Positions 26,053-35,418 of a stretch of 64,000 bases of DNA are shown here, in pieces; the stretch's first letter is position 1; each line of letters opens with the position of its first letter. Origin of the DNA: Rothia sp. P100. GTDB taxonomy: Bacteria > Actinomycetota > Actinomycetes > Actinomycetales > Micrococcaceae. The DNA lies in contig NZ_JAMAYG010000001.1 of the NCBI RefSeq assembly GCF_023712425.1, positions 806,001 through 870,000 of the forward strand, written 5' to 3'. The notes beneath the pieces were generated by a model that did no database searches, was not told where the DNA came from, and saw only the letters and a list, made by a program, of their open reading frames with translations. Position numbers and translations under genes: made by a program.

Positions 26053-27201
26053 CTAAGCACCGAAGTCGGGCAACGCTTTACCAAGCCCGAAGAGCTCTTC
26101 AATCGCGGCCACTGTCCTAGCAGCAGCCTTACCATCACCGTAAGGGTTCACAGCGTTCGCCATTGACGCAAAGTGCTTCTCATCGTCGATTAGGGCAGAT
26201 ACTTCCTCGACCATGCGGTCATAGTCTGTGCCTACCAGTCGAACAGTACCTGCATCCACAGCCTCAGGGCGTTCAGTATTTTCTCGCATCACAAGCACCG
26301 GCTTACCCAGGCTTGGGGCCTCTTCCTGAACCCCGCCTGAGTCAGTGAGCACAATACGAGACGCCGCAATAACATGCGCGAACTCCGCATAAGCAAGGGG
26401 CTCAGTAACGAAAACATTCTGCAACCCCTCAAGATGAGGGAGAACATTCTCACGCACCAACGGGTTCCTATGAGCAGGGAGCAAGAAACGGTAACCGGGG
26501 TACTTACCTGCCAAAGTCGCTACAGCACGGCCAATATTCTGCATTGACTCCCCCAGGTTTTCACGCCTATGCGTAGTCACCAAAACAATCGGGGCATCGT
26601 CTTTCTGGGCAACGAGCTCAGCTACAGTCTGGTCGGTGAACTCTACAGGCTTCTCAACCACCTCAAGTAAGGCATCAATCACCGAGTTGCCGGTGACTAC
26701 AATCTCTTTTTCGGGTAGAGCTTCGCGCAAGAGATTTGCTTTAGAAGTTGAGGTCGGCGCCAAATGAAGCCTAGAAATTTGCGAGGTCAGCTTGCGATTA
26801 GCTTCTTCAGGAAAGGGCGAATTAATATCACCCGACCGCAACCCGGCTTCGACATGTACGACAGGAATTTGACGGTTAAAAGCAGCAATAGCAGCACCCA
26901 TAACCGTTGAAGTATCGCCCTGAACAATGACAGCATCTGGTTCAAGTTCAGCGTAGACTGCGTCAAGACCATCAATAACCTTGGCAACGATTCCATTCAG
27001 CCCCTGCTTTGCGCTCATGATATTCAGATCGCGCACAGGCTCGATACCAAAGAGTTTATTCACAGAATCAAGCATCTCGCGATGCTGACCAGTTACAACA
27101 GGGATAGACTCAAAATTATCTGACTCTTCTAGAGCCTTAATAATCGGGGCTACCTTGATAGCTTCCGGACGTGTGCCATAGACAGTCATAATTTTTATCA
27201 T
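26053..27201 (-). CDS. wecB: UDP-N-acetylglucosamine 2-epimerase (non-hydrolysing)
   Basis: Interconverts UDP-GlcNAc and UDP-ManNAc, the precursor consumed by the WecC dehydrogenase in this locus. The family blocks are MTVYGTRPEAIKVAPIIKAL (5-24), VVTGQHREMLD, VQGDTSTVMGAAIAAF, VHVEAGLRSGDINSPFPEE, VTTHRRENLGE and LTDSGGVQEEAPSLGKPVLV. It has 382 residues, normal length. The start may be the ATG at 27201 or the one at 27189; neither has a strong ribosome site. Codon use is closer to the host than that of its AT-rich neighbours. Confidence 0.95.
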   Translation of the reverse strand: MIKIMTVYGTRPEAIKVAPIIKALEESDNFESIPVVTGQHREMLDSVNKLFGIEPVRDLNIMSAKQGLNGIVAKVIDGLDAVYAELEPDAVIVQGDTSTVMGAAIAAFNRQIPVVHVEAGLRSGDINSPFPEEANRKLTSQISRLHLAPTSTSKANLLREALPEKEIVVTGNSVIDALLEVVEKPVEFTDQTVAELVAQKDDAPIVLVTTHRRENLGESMQNIGRAVATLAGKYPGYRFLLPAHRNPLVRENVLPHLEGLQNVFVTEPLAYAEFAHVIAASRIVLTDSGGVQEEAPSLGKPVLVMRENTERPEAVDAGTVRLVGTDYDRMVEEVSALIDDEKHFASMANAVNPYGDGKAAARTVAAIEELFGLGKALPDFGA

Positions 27202-27506
27202 GTCTTGCGATATTTCTTTCTAGGTGTGCAGATGCGACCAAACGAGCGTCTCAAATAAGGGCAGGTATTCGGCAAGAAGCTGTTACATCTGGCAGAGATA
27301 CCTGTAGCAGATTTTAAGGACCCAAGTCTGTTGATTTGTTTACATCTGTTAGGGGGATATAGGGAGTTTAAACAGGGGCAACGGAGGGGCAGTTATAAAT
27401 TTACCTCTTTATACTTTTTATAGATTGCTGACCTGTAATGAAGTGTAAAGATAAGTTCCGCACCAAGCAGTAGCCTAGAGGAACATTTTCTGTTGGCTTT
27501 CAGATT
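27202..27506. other. Intergenic region between wecB and the Wzt-type ATPase gene
   Basis: About 300 AT-rich bases. No coding frame, tRNA or clear terminator was seen; it should hold the wecB promoter. Confidence 0.4.
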
Positions 27507-28370
27507 TCACGCCCCACTGTCCTGTACGTAGCCCTGCGCCCCCAACGCTTTCGCATCAGCCAGTAGCTGGGCAGCTTTAGCCTCATCGCCCTGGGCTAGG
27601 TTGTGGGCAAACCAGCGGTATTTGCGGGCTACTTCGCGGGCGTCCCCGTCCATGACAAACTCACCAAAGTCCAGCCAGATAGCTCGGTTGCAGAGATCCT
27701 CAATGGTCTGCGCAGCGTGGCTCACCAGGAACACCGTGCCAGCATCATCCAGCACCTCCTGCATCGCTTGGGCAGAACGCTCAGCATAGGCAGCATCGCC
27801 GGTTGAAAGCGCCTCATCAATCAGCATGATGCGGGGCTTAGCGGCCAGCGAGATAGCAAACCGCAGGCGGGCTCCCATACCAGAGGAGTAGGTACGCATG
27901 GGGCGGTCAATCGCCTCACCGATACCCGCAAGTTCAATGACCTTACGTTCAGCCTCAACTAACTGGTGCTTTTTCAGCCCCATAGCCAGGCAACCCAGAG
28001 CAATATTTTGGCGGCCAGTCAGCTCCTGGTTAAGAGCTGCACCCACGCCCACCAGCGAAGGCCGCGCAGACGCGTAAACCGTGCCTGTGGTGGACGATTC
28101 CAGACCGGCAATCACGCGCAACAGGGAGCTCTTCCCCGAACCGTTGCGCCCCACCAGACCAATGAATTCGCCTTCATGGGCAGTGAAAGAAAGGGGCTGA
28201 ACCGCATGAACTATCTTGCGCACGCGGCGCCCCCTCAAACCACGCTGAGTGTAAACGGGGTAGTCCACCGATACCTGGTTAACCAAAATATTAGGTTGCT
28301 GGCTGAGCGGGTCAATACGGGGGTTACCTGGTGCCACCCGCGGAATAATCGTTCGCTTAGTTGAGCTCAC
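27507..28370 (-). CDS. Polysaccharide/teichoic acid ABC exporter, ATPase (Wzt/TagH type)
   Basis: The nucleotide-binding subunit of an ABC exporter that moves an undecaprenol-linked glycopolymer across the membrane. Walker A GRNGSGKSS, the signature YSSGMGARLRFA and Walker B IMLIDEAL are present, as is the H-loop in VFLVSHAAQT. It has 287 residues from the GTG at 28370, which has GAGGAGG nine bases upstream; this start overlaps the permease gene by 14 bases. A long carbohydrate-binding C-terminal domain is absent, as in TagH-like short forms. It works with the permease encoded at 28357-29262. Confidence 0.9.
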   Translation of the reverse strand: MSSTKRTIIPRVAPGNPRIDPLSQQPNILVNQVSVDYPVYTQRGLRGRRVRKIVHAVQPLSFTAHEGEFIGLVGRNGSGKSSLLRVIAGLESSTTGTVYASARPSLVGVGAALNQELTGRQNIALGCLAMGLKKHQLVEAERKVIELAGIGEAIDRPMRTYSSGMGARLRFAISLAAKPRIMLIDEALSTGDAAYAERSAQAMQEVLDDAGTVFLVSHAAQTIEDLCNRAIWLDFGEFVMDGDAREVARKYRWFAHNLAQGDEAKAAQLLADAKALGAQGYVQDSGA

Positions 28371-29262
28371 GGCCAAAGACCTCCTCAGCACGCCAGAAAA
28401 TGAAGAAACCCACTACAGCCGCTCCCACAGCCCAAGCGGCAGCAGTTAGCCAAGTTTCAAGGTTGCCAAAACTACCCCTCATGAGCACTTCACGGTAGAG
28501 GTCAATAAAAATGTAGAAGGGGTTAGCCTGAATAATCTGGGTGATTAGCGGATGCTCAACAAAACGCTCAATAGGAAAGATAACCCCAGAAGCGTAGAGC
28601 AGAACGCGGGTCACAAAGCTCAGGAGCTGCTGAATATCAGGCACCACGTACGCATACCGAGCAATCACTAGCGCCAAGCCCGTTAAGAACAGGGCATTCA
28701 AAGCGAAAACTGGCACAAAAGCCAGCCAGGAGACGGTGGGGAGCACGTGCGGCGGTAATACAGCTATACCTACTAGCATGACGGCCACAATAGCGCCCAT
28801 CTGCATAGTCTGCCGCACCATCATCGAAATCGGCAGCGCCATGCGCGGGAAAGAGAAGGCTCGCATCATGGGCTTACCCTGAATCATGACCGACGCCGCG
28901 CCGTTGAGAACCCCAGACATATACTGGAACATCAAAATACCGATGATCAGATAGGCAAGGAAGTTATCCATGCCCCGAGATACTTGCAGCACCAGCCCAA
29001 ACAAAACTCCGTAGAAAGCAATGTCAAGAACCGGCTTAGCCAAGAGCCAGAGAGATCCTAGTCGGTGGTTACTGTTCTGGGTGCGTACCTTGGTATGTGA
29101 ATCAAACCAGATGTACTGGCGGCGGTCCCACACGTTTTTGAGGTAACGCCAGGCACCCACGCGCACCCCCACCGGTGCAAGGCGCCCCGAATGCACGTGG
29201 GGCACCACGTCAGTGAGCTCGCCGCTGACCCCTTCACGGGCATAATAAATTTTTTCAGCCAT
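28357..29262 (-). CDS. Polysaccharide/teichoic acid ABC exporter, permease (Wzm/TagG type)
   Basis: A 301-residue ABC-2 membrane protein with an N-terminal cytoplasmic stretch and six hydrophobic segments. The family region after the first segment (KTKVRTQNSNHRLGSLW-like, then LLAKPVLDIAFYGVLFGLVL) and FYIFIDLYREVLMRGSFGN near the end identify the Wzm/TagG branch. It overlaps the upstream glycosyltransferase stop (ATGGCTGA) and the downstream ATPase start, forming a tightly coupled unit. Confidence 0.9.
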   Translation of the reverse strand: MAEKIYYAREGVSGELTDVVPHVHSGRLAPVGVRVGAWRYLKNVWDRRQYIWFDSHTKVRTQNSNHRLGSLWLLAKPVLDIAFYGVLFGLVLQVSRGMDNFLAYLIIGILMFQYMSGVLNGAASVMIQGKPMMRAFSFPRMALPISMMVRQTMQMGAIVAVMLVGIAVLPPHVLPTVSWLAFVPVFALNALFLTGLALVIARYAYVVPDIQQLLSFVTRVLLYASGVIFPIERFVEHPLITQIIQANPFYIFIDLYREVLMRGSFGNLETWLTAAAWAVGAAVVGFFIFWRAEEVFGRELN

Positions 29263-31036
29263 AGTTGCTCAGGGTCTTTCGGTACAGGGCTAAGAGAGTT
29301 TCGGCGTTGTGTGACCACAGGCGGGTGCGGGCAAAACGGCGGCCCCGTTCCACCGTCTCAGCACAAGCCTCTGGGTCAGTCAGAAATTCAGTGAGAGCCC
29401 GCGCCATATCTTCGGGGTTTCCAGTTTCAAACAGTTTACCTGCCCCCGGTGCCACAGCGTTATGGACTAACTCAGCTAGGGGTGGAATATCGCTCATCAC
29501 CACAGGGCGCCCCACCGCCATCGCTTCGATAGGTTTAAGAGGGGTGACCGAACGGCACACCCGGTCATTCGTGCGCGGAACAGCAAAAATATCCAAGCTC
29601 TGATGGGCAAGGAGGGCATCTTCCGGTGCCAACTTACCGGTAAAGACCGCTGCTTTACCCAGGTTGAGCTCCGCAGCCAGATACTCTAGGGAGGCTCTAG
29701 CCGTGCCATCCCCCGCGATCAGCACTCGGACGTCCGCTCCGGCTGCCCGCAACAGAGCAACAGCACGCAGCAGGGTATCAAGCCCCTCATAGGGCACCAC
29801 AGACGTGACGCTACCTACCCACTGCCCTTTGGCGTCCAGCCCCAGCTGCTGACGTGCCTGCTGTGAAGTGAGGTTCTGCTCAAAGAGCTGTTCAGATACC
29901 GCATTAGGAGCCAGCGCAATCTTTTCTGCCGGCACACCGCGTTCAACCAAAAGATCTTTCATGGTCTGAGACAGGGTCACCACGGCATCGGCTTCCGTGC
30001 AAAACTGTGTTTCTCTGGCCCTCAGGAGCGAGAAGCGCTCACTGGCTTCTGCCTGCTGGCGGGCGGCCTCAGTTTTCTTGCCCGAAACCCAGGTTTCTTC
30101 CATTACCCCGCGCACCTCGTACACCCAGGGCACCCCTAGGCTACGTGCCACTGCCTGCGCCACTAGGGCGTTCTGGTAGTTAGTGGTGGTGTGCACCAGG
30201 TCAATCTGCTGCCCCTCAGCCTCTCTAAGAATTGCGGCAACGCTCTGCTGCAAGCGCTGGGGCAAGGTGGCTCCCAGGCGCCAGGGCAAAAGGCGGCGGT
30301 AGATAATCTTATCTACCTGAGTTGTTCCCTCTGCCAGCAGACCACCCACCATCACCGGGTAGCCCACCCTGGTGACCGCAGTAATTTTCACCCCGGCATC
30401 TACCAGCGCACTCAGTAATCGGTGCGAGCGCAGTGTATACCCTGACTGGGTGGCGGGCAGTGAGTTAGTCAGCAAATGCAATACCGCTAACTCGCCTGTG
30501 TTGGACGCCGGTGAGGGCACCTTCGGTGCTGGTGAAGTGAGAGAGAAGGTGCGGTTAAGGGCAGTGGCTTCACCGCATAAACGCCGGGCGTAGGCCCTAG
30601 TGCCGGGGCTCTGTTGCGCGGTGGCTATCGCCTGGCTGACAGCCCCGGCATCCCAGGCGGCGCGTGCGCGCACGGTGGCGGGTAGAGATACATCCTGGTG
30701 ATCAATGAGGCCGTAGCCCACTGCCACTTCAGCGGCTATACGACGTTGGAGGGAGCCAAGAAAATTCTGGTCCGGTTCTGCCAGCAGGCGCACAGCAGTT
30801 TCTGGCAGTTGCGCCGCACCCATAATCTGTTGCCCCAGCGCCCTGGTTCCGGCGCCGGGTAGCCGGCTGAGCACCCGACCAGCCATTACGCCTGCCCGGT
30901 GCGGTAGTTTACGGGTGACCTGTAGAGCAAGGAGGGCAGGGTCATCAATAGTGTGACGGACCGTGACCTGGGCTACCAACATAAGGTTACGAGCCAGACC
31001 TACTGCCCGCCCCACTTTTTTCTGTATCTCAATCAT
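29255..31036 (-). CDS. GT4-family glycosyltransferase with N-terminal extension
   Basis: A 593-residue enzyme. About 200 N-terminal helical residues of unknown role precede a GT-B glycosyltransferase: LAVLHLLTNSLPATQSGYTL, AVTRVGYPV, PWVYEVRGVMEETWVS, IALAPNAVSE and the nucleotide-sugar region FAVPRTNDRVCRSVTPLKPI, EAMAVGRPVV. The strong GGGGAGGGG site precedes the ATG, which overlaps the upstream gene's stop. It is likely to extend the exported glycopolymer. Confidence 0.88.
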   Translation of the reverse strand: MIEIQKKVGRAVGLARNLMLVAQVTVRHTIDDPALLALQVTRKLPHRAGVMAGRVLSRLPGAGTRALGQQIMGAAQLPETAVRLLAEPDQNFLGSLQRRIAAEVAVGYGLIDHQDVSLPATVRARAAWDAGAVSQAIATAQQSPGTRAYARRLCGEATALNRTFSLTSPAPKVPSPASNTGELAVLHLLTNSLPATQSGYTLRSHRLLSALVDAGVKITAVTRVGYPVMVGGLLAEGTTQVDKIIYRRLLPWRLGATLPQRLQQSVAAILREAEGQQIDLVHTTTNYQNALVAQAVARSLGVPWVYEVRGVMEETWVSGKKTEAARQQAEASERFSLLRARETQFCTEADAVVTLSQTMKDLLVERGVPAEKIALAPNAVSEQLFEQNLTSQQARQQLGLDAKGQWVGSVTSVVPYEGLDTLLRAVALLRAAGADVRVLIAGDGTARASLEYLAAELNLGKAAVFTGKLAPEDALLAHQSLDIFAVPRTNDRVCRSVTPLKPIEAMAVGRPVVMSDIPPLAELVHNAVAPGAGKLFETGNPEDMARALTEFLTDPEACAETVERGRRFARTRLWSHNAETLLALYRKTLSNYG

Positions 31037-32297
31037 GCTTGCCCCTCCCCTGCCGCCAACGGTCTACTGCGCGCTCCAGCTTGGCAAGGTAGCGGCGTGA
31101 AAGTGTTCCGTAATTGTAGTCGTTATAGAGCAGGTAGCGCCCGGTGGTGCCCACCGCTAACTCTGTGGAGTTACCAATTAGTTGTTCCAGGGCATCAGCC
31201 AGAGCCTGGGCGTTCTGCGGCGGTACAACGGTGCTGACCCCTGAACGCTGCAAAATCATGGCTGCTTCACCGGCCACTAGACCGATGATTCTGCGTTGGG
31301 TAGAAAGCAACTCAAAGATTTTGGAGGGTACGGTGTGCCGAAAAGGTTTAGTGTCTTTCAGCGAGACAATTTCGACATCGGCCCACTGATAGGTTTTCTG
31401 TAAGTCAGCACGAGATACGGGGGGCTGAAAATCAACGTCCAGGGAGCGGCGGGCACCCTCCGCTTGAAGTACCGGCAGGTCTGCTCCGCTGCCTACTATA
31501 CGAAGCTTCACCTGTTCTCTATATCCACGCTGGTACAGCTCCTCAAGAGCGTCAAGCAGTACGCTCAGACCCTGGCTGCGCCCCACTGTGCCCAGGTACT
31601 GAACCCGCAAGATGCCATCGCCGCGGTCAGTGTGCTCAAGCTCCATGAAGCTCGCTGTTTCAGCGCCGTTAGAGATCACTTCAACGTGCTTGATGCCCCG
31701 CTCTCTCAAGGTGGTGGCAAAGCCTTCAGTGGTGGTAATACAGGTAGCAGCCTGTTTCTGCAGTGCGGTGACGCTTCTAAAAACTGCGGCTTTTAGCAGG
31801 TGCCGAGGCAAAGACTGACGCGCTACCTGGGTGCTCATGTCACCGGTCACTACATCGGGCCAGGCATCTCTAAACTCCGCTATCAATGGGCGGTCGATAA
31901 CCCTGCTGGCGGCACTGCCAGCCAGTAAGGACGGCAGACCCGGCACTGTTGCCACAATGACGTCCGGACGCCACCCGCCAGCTGCGGCTGACAGCGTCCA
32001 CACCAAGGAACAGGTAGCAACTACTAGCTGATCAAGTAACCGCACAGTCCCCGAAAAACCATGTACCAGGTAGGGGGTGCGCACCACGGTCTCTCCTAGA
32101 GCGCCGGGGGCGGGTTTGAAAAAACTGTACTGGCCGCGCCACTGGGCGGCAGCTTGCCTGTCTGGGTAGTGCGGAGGAGGGCACACCACGCGCACCTCAT
32201 GACCGGCGGATGTCCAATGCTCTATAAAAGCGGACCAGCGGCGCTGAGGTGCCCCTATTTCGGGTTCATAATAGTGTGTAAGAAGGAGTATTTTCAT
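31029..32297 (-). CDS. GT4-family glycosyltransferase (WbuB-like)
   Basis: A 422-residue GT-B enzyme beginning MKILLLTHYYEPEIGAPQRR, typical of WbuB-like transferases. It continues with VVCPPPHYPDRQAA, LIAEFRDAWPDVVTGDMS and the acceptor/donor region VQYLGTVGRSQGLSVLLDAL, HTVPSKIFELLSTQRRIIGL. The ATG at 32297 matches the family N-terminus; the frame extends to 32372 without similarity. The ribosome site is weak. It heads the four-gene unit glycosyltransferase-glycosyltransferase-permease-ATPase. Confidence 0.9.
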   Translation of the reverse strand: MKILLLTHYYEPEIGAPQRRWSAFIEHWTSAGHEVRVVCPPPHYPDRQAAAQWRGQYSFFKPAPGALGETVVRTPYLVHGFSGTVRLLDQLVVATCSLVWTLSAAAGGWRPDVIVATVPGLPSLLAGSAASRVIDRPLIAEFRDAWPDVVTGDMSTQVARQSLPRHLLKAAVFRSVTALQKQAATCITTTEGFATTLRERGIKHVEVISNGAETASFMELEHTDRGDGILRVQYLGTVGRSQGLSVLLDALEELYQRGYREQVKLRIVGSGADLPVLQAEGARRSLDVDFQPPVSRADLQKTYQWADVEIVSLKDTKPFRHTVPSKIFELLSTQRRIIGLVAGEAAMILQRSGVSTVVPPQNAQALADALEQLIGNSTELAVGTTGRYLLYNDYNYGTLSRRYLAKLERAVDRWRQGRGKHD

Positions 32298-32475
32298 GGT
32301 GCGGTGTGCTGAGGTGTGGGCTGTTTGGCTTAGTCGCCCCTGCTTAAGCCTACTAGCCCACCCCCTTGTCACCTAACATTGCGACTCTCACCTTTTAACG
32401 CAAATACCCCCGGGTCACCTAGAGGCTTGAATAACAGCCGGTGGCCCCAGGGGGTATCTTCTAAAAATAGACCAG

Positions 32476-33138
32476 CTAGGAGCCCATGTAAGCGCGTTGC
32501 TTAAGCCACTGACCGTAGACCTGCATCTGACGAATGTAGGCATTACTGGGACGTAGCCACATCAACACGAGAGGAGCAATCGCGACGACTGATGCGAGTA
32601 GGCCCACCAGCATGGTCCAGTGGAAGAAGAGGAAGAAGGAGAAGATGCCGAGCAGACCCAGTACCTTGAAAGCCGCGTAAACGGTCAGAACGATACGTGC
32701 CCAGTTATGGCCCTTCACCAGGAAGATTGCCAGGATGATAAGAGCAGCGGAGAACAGTACAGTGCCACCGAGGGAGGTTACCAGTTCAAAGGTGCTGAGC
32801 TCCGTCGGTGCGTTAGCCAGTTCCGCTTCCAAGGTGGCTCTATCTTCTTCAGGGATAACACTGCCGAACATGCCCATCACGCCGTCCATCGAGGACTGCA
32901 GAAGCTCTTTCCAATACACAAGGCCCAGCACGGTGCTCACAATATTGAGCAACACAATGGCGTAAATGCTGTTCGCTGCCATTTTAATGGTGCCGGGGAC
33001 AGCCGGCTTTTCCATATACTGAGGGAGCTCCTGGCCATAGACCTGTGCGTAGTTCTCGTAGGCACCCCCGCTATGAGTGGACGAGTAGCTGGGCGGTTGC
33101 TGCTGGTTGGGGTAGGTGCCGTAATTGTTCTCGCTCAT
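32476..33138 (-). CDS. Multi-pass membrane protein of unknown function
   Basis: A 220-residue protein with a Gln/Pro/Tyr-rich cytoplasmic N-terminus (1-48), then four hydrophobic segments (about 55-75, 120-140, 148-170, 175-195). A charged loop follows the first segment. This pattern is common among small actinobacterial membrane proteins of unknown function. GAGAAAG precedes the ATG. No operon partner is seen. Confidence 0.7.
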   Translation of the reverse strand: MSENNYGTYPNQQQPPSYSSTHSGGAYENYAQVYGQELPQYMEKPAVPGTIKMAANSIYAIVLLNIVSTVLGLVYWKELLQSSMDGVMGMFGSVIPEEDRATLEAELANAPTELSTFELVTSLGGTVLFSAALIILAIFLVKGHNWARIVLTVYAAFKVLGLLGIFSFFLFFHWTMLVGLLASVVAIAPLVLMWLRPSNAYIRQMQVYGQWLKQRAYMGS

Positions 33139-33225
33139 AGCTTTGCTTTCTCGATCAGCTGGTGGAGTGGGACATGTTCCTTTTAATCTAGCAGGAGAGG
33201 TGATCTCTGCACCGTTCCCCTCACC

Positions 33226-33732
33226 TTAGTTCGCTTCAAAAATGCCGCGAGAGCGATCTTTTTTGACGTCTAAGGCAGGGAAGATTCGCGCGCTCATAGA
33301 AATATACACGCCTGGTTCTAGAAGGTTGAGGGCAGTCACCGCCGCCCCCAGGTTGAAGGACGCGTCCGAGGCGCGCATCGCAGCAGGCTGCATGGCGCCG
33401 GTGAGCACCACGACCTTTTGCCCCAGCGCTGCATGGGCTTGAAGGTAACGTGCTGTTTCAGGCATGGTGTCGGTGCCGTGGGTAATGATAATACGGTCGT
33501 TGTGCACCGCGTCCAGGGCCCTGACCAGTTCTGCCCGGTCAGCATCGGTCATATCTAGGCTATCGAGTTTCAGGACGCTCTGGATTTCAAATGTGGTATC
33601 GGTACGCACAAAGCTGAGCAACTCCGGGGCGGCAGGTTCACCAATTTCTAGCTCGCCGGCAACGGAGTAGACCTTGTCGAAGGTCCCCCCGGTGGTCAGC
33701 AAGGTAACGGTGGAGGCATTGTTGATGGTCAT
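33226..33732 (-). CDS. Short asparaginase-domain protein
   Basis: A 168-residue protein made only of the N-terminal catalytic domain of type I/II asparaginases. Both active-site threonine motifs are present: LLTTGGTFDKVYS (11-23) and IITHGTDTMPETARYL (82-97). Full-length enzymes are about 330 residues with a second domain; stand-alone versions of this size are known in many bacteria. Activity on asparagine is therefore uncertain. AGAGGA precedes the ATG. Confidence 0.85.
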   Translation of the reverse strand: MTINNASTVTLLTTGGTFDKVYSVAGELEIGEPAAPELLSFVRTDTTFEIQSVLKLDSLDMTDADRAELVRALDAVHNDRIIITHGTDTMPETARYLQAHAALGQKVVVLTGAMQPAAMRASDASFNLGAAVTALNLLEPGVYISMSARIFPALDVKKDRSRGIFEAN

Positions 33733-33804
33733 AATAATCCTCTTTTGTTCTCAGATTTTTAGCGCTGGGATTTTATTCTAGGGCGTTAGGGGTGAGGTCG
33801 GGCT

Positions 33805-34329
33805 CTAGCTGATTTTTTGGGCTAGCTCACCGGCTGCCCGGCGGATGCGGTCTAGCGTTCGCGCCTCATCCAAGGTGCCGGGGGTGGTGTAGACCCCGGT
33901 AGCACAGGTATCTGCGCCCAGGTAGCTGAAGAGCGGACGCAGGGCGTAGTCCAAGGCGAGCATGTGGCGGTGGCTGCCACCCGTAGCAGCCATGAGCAGG
34001 GGTTTTCCCCTGATGTCATCTGGTTCCACTAGATCCCAGAAGAGCTTGAAGAGCCCGGAATAGCTCGCTTTAAAAATGGGGGTTACGGTGATAATCGCGT
34101 CAGCTGCGCGCAACTGCTCAAAGAGGGCTACCAGGGTGCCGGGGGCATCCCCTTCCAGGTAATCAGCGATGTCATGGGTGTACTGCCCCAGGTGATGGGT
34201 GGAGTATTTGATGGAGGTTCCCGCCGGTAGCGCATCCTTCACGCTCTGCTGTAGCTTCTCAGCGAGTAATGCCGAGGCGGAGTGTCGTGCCGCCCCGGCT
34301 GTTACCACCGCAATGTTAAGAGTTGTCAT
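33805..34329 (-). CDS. NAD(P)H-dependent FMN reductase (CE1759-like)
   Basis: A 174-residue flavodoxin-like reductase of the NADPH-dependent FMN reductase family. The FMN phosphate site is near the N-terminus (VTAGAARHSASALLAEKLQQ), and the family segment TPIFKASYSGLFKLFWDLVE with PLLMAATGGSHRHMLALDYA follows. It matches the short CE1759/MsuE-like branch that supplies reduced flavin to monooxygenases. The ribosome site is weak. A decayed acyl-CoA synthetase fragment lies immediately upstream. Confidence 0.85.
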   Translation of the reverse strand: MTTLNIAVVTAGAARHSASALLAEKLQQSVKDALPAGTSIKYSTHHLGQYTHDIADYLEGDAPGTLVALFEQLRAADAIITVTPIFKASYSGLFKLFWDLVEPDDIRGKPLLMAATGGSHRHMLALDYALRPLFSYLGADTCATGVYTTPGTLDEARTLDRIRRAAGELAQKIS

Positions 34330-34346
34330 GGTTCTATTATGCGGCT

Positions 34347-34472
34347 CTAGCGGTACATGCGCTCAACCGCACTAGACCATCGCTGTGCAAAGAGTGCCCG
34401 CTTGAGCTTTTGCGTGGGAGTCATCAGTCTCGGGTCAGCAACATCCACTTCAACCAGCTCAAACTTTTTCAC
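34347..34472 (-). pseudogene. C-terminal fragment of an AMP-binding acyl-CoA synthetase gene
   Basis: The last 41 codons before a TAG read VKKFELVEVD...LMTPTQKLKRALFAQRW...VERMY, matching the extreme C-terminus of long-chain fatty-acid CoA ligases, where TPTLKLKR carries the conserved lysine region. No other part of the roughly 600-residue enzyme is present. The sequence upstream (toward 34530) is unrelated, so this is a deletion remnant. Confidence 0.6.
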
Positions 34473-34556
34473 CTGGCAGAGCGTAGCCTCACAGGTGAAC
34501 TGCGAGGCTCGCGGTAAGGGAGGTAGCATGGAGGCACGTACCCGAGAGAAAGTAGC

Positions 34557-35408
34557 ATGATGACCACCTCGCTAGAAGCACTTACCCTTCGCTTCCCCAT
34601 CGTGGGGGCACAGTGGCTAGCCGCTCACCTTGCGGCGCCCAACCTGATTATTTTGGACGCTTCTGTGGGCGAGTTCTCTGGCGCTACCACGGGTGTTCCC
34701 GGCGCTCGCCGCTTTGATATTGACGGGCCTCTGAGCGCAGATGAAGGGGTGCACACCATGCTATCGGCGGACGTCTTTGAACAGCGGGTACGTGCACTGG
34801 GAGTGAATCGAGACTCAGCCATCGTAATTTACGACCGGCAGGGGCTCTTTTCTGCGGCACGCGGCTGGTTCATGTTCGTGGCGATGGGCCACGATAATGT
34901 GGCAATTCTGGACGGCGGGCTACCGGCTTGGCTCGAAGCTGGCTTCAACGAGCTCCCGCTTAACCGTGGGCCTTTTACCACCGGCTCTTTTGTGGCTGAG
35001 GATCGGGAACTGTTTGTGGACGCCCTGACCACCAAAGCCCTCGCCCAGCACGAGAGCGCGCAGGTGATTGATGTGCGCAGCACTGGCCGCTTTGCAGGGG
35101 TTGAGCCCGAACCCAGGGAGGGTTTGCGGGCAGGGCACATCCCCGGTTCGGTTAATCTGCCTTTCACATCTCTACTGGATGATCAGGGTGCATTTGTTGC
35201 CCCAGAGCAGCTGCGTCAGGCAGTGGACGCCGCTGCCGGAGGCAGACAGACCCTGGTCTTTAGCTGCGGTTCAGGTGTTACTGCCTGCATTGGGGCACTT
35301 GCGGCCTATGTCTCTGGTTACACTGAAATCGCTGTTTATGACGGCTCCTGGGCGGAGTGGGGCGCAACTGACCCGGCAGGCGTCCGCCCGGTCGAGCAAA
35401 AGCGCTAG
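34557..35408 (+). CDS. Thiosulfate/3-mercaptopyruvate sulfurtransferase (tandem rhodanese)
   Basis: A 283-residue protein with two rhodanese domains. The first (about 12-130) is catalytically silent; the second (about 150-275) holds the active-site loop CGSGVTA (cysteine near residue 238), the form typical of mercaptopyruvate sulfurtransferases. GARRFDIDGPLS and the ILDGGLPAWLEAGF interdomain motif are conserved. GAGAGAAAG precedes two adjacent ATGs (34557 and 34560). Whether thiosulfate or mercaptopyruvate is preferred cannot be decided. Confidence 0.9.
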   Translation: MMTTSLEALTLRFPIVGAQWLAAHLAAPNLIILDASVGEFSGATTGVPGARRFDIDGPLSADEGVHTMLSADVFEQRVRALGVNRDSAIVIYDRQGLFSAARGWFMFVAMGHDNVAILDGGLPAWLEAGFNELPLNRGPFTTGSFVAEDRELFVDALTTKALAQHESAQVIDVRSTGRFAGVEPEPREGLRAGHIPGSVNLPFTSLLDDQGAFVAPEQLRQAVDAAAGGRQTLVFSCGSGVTACIGALAAYVSGYTEIAVYDGSWAEWGATDPAGVRPVEQKR

Positions 35409-35418
35409 ATAGACACAG

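Noticed and set aside
33226-33732. Asparaginase gene as a truncated pseudogene
   Set aside because: Both active-site motifs are intact, the start has a good ribosome site, and stand-alone domains of this length are known.
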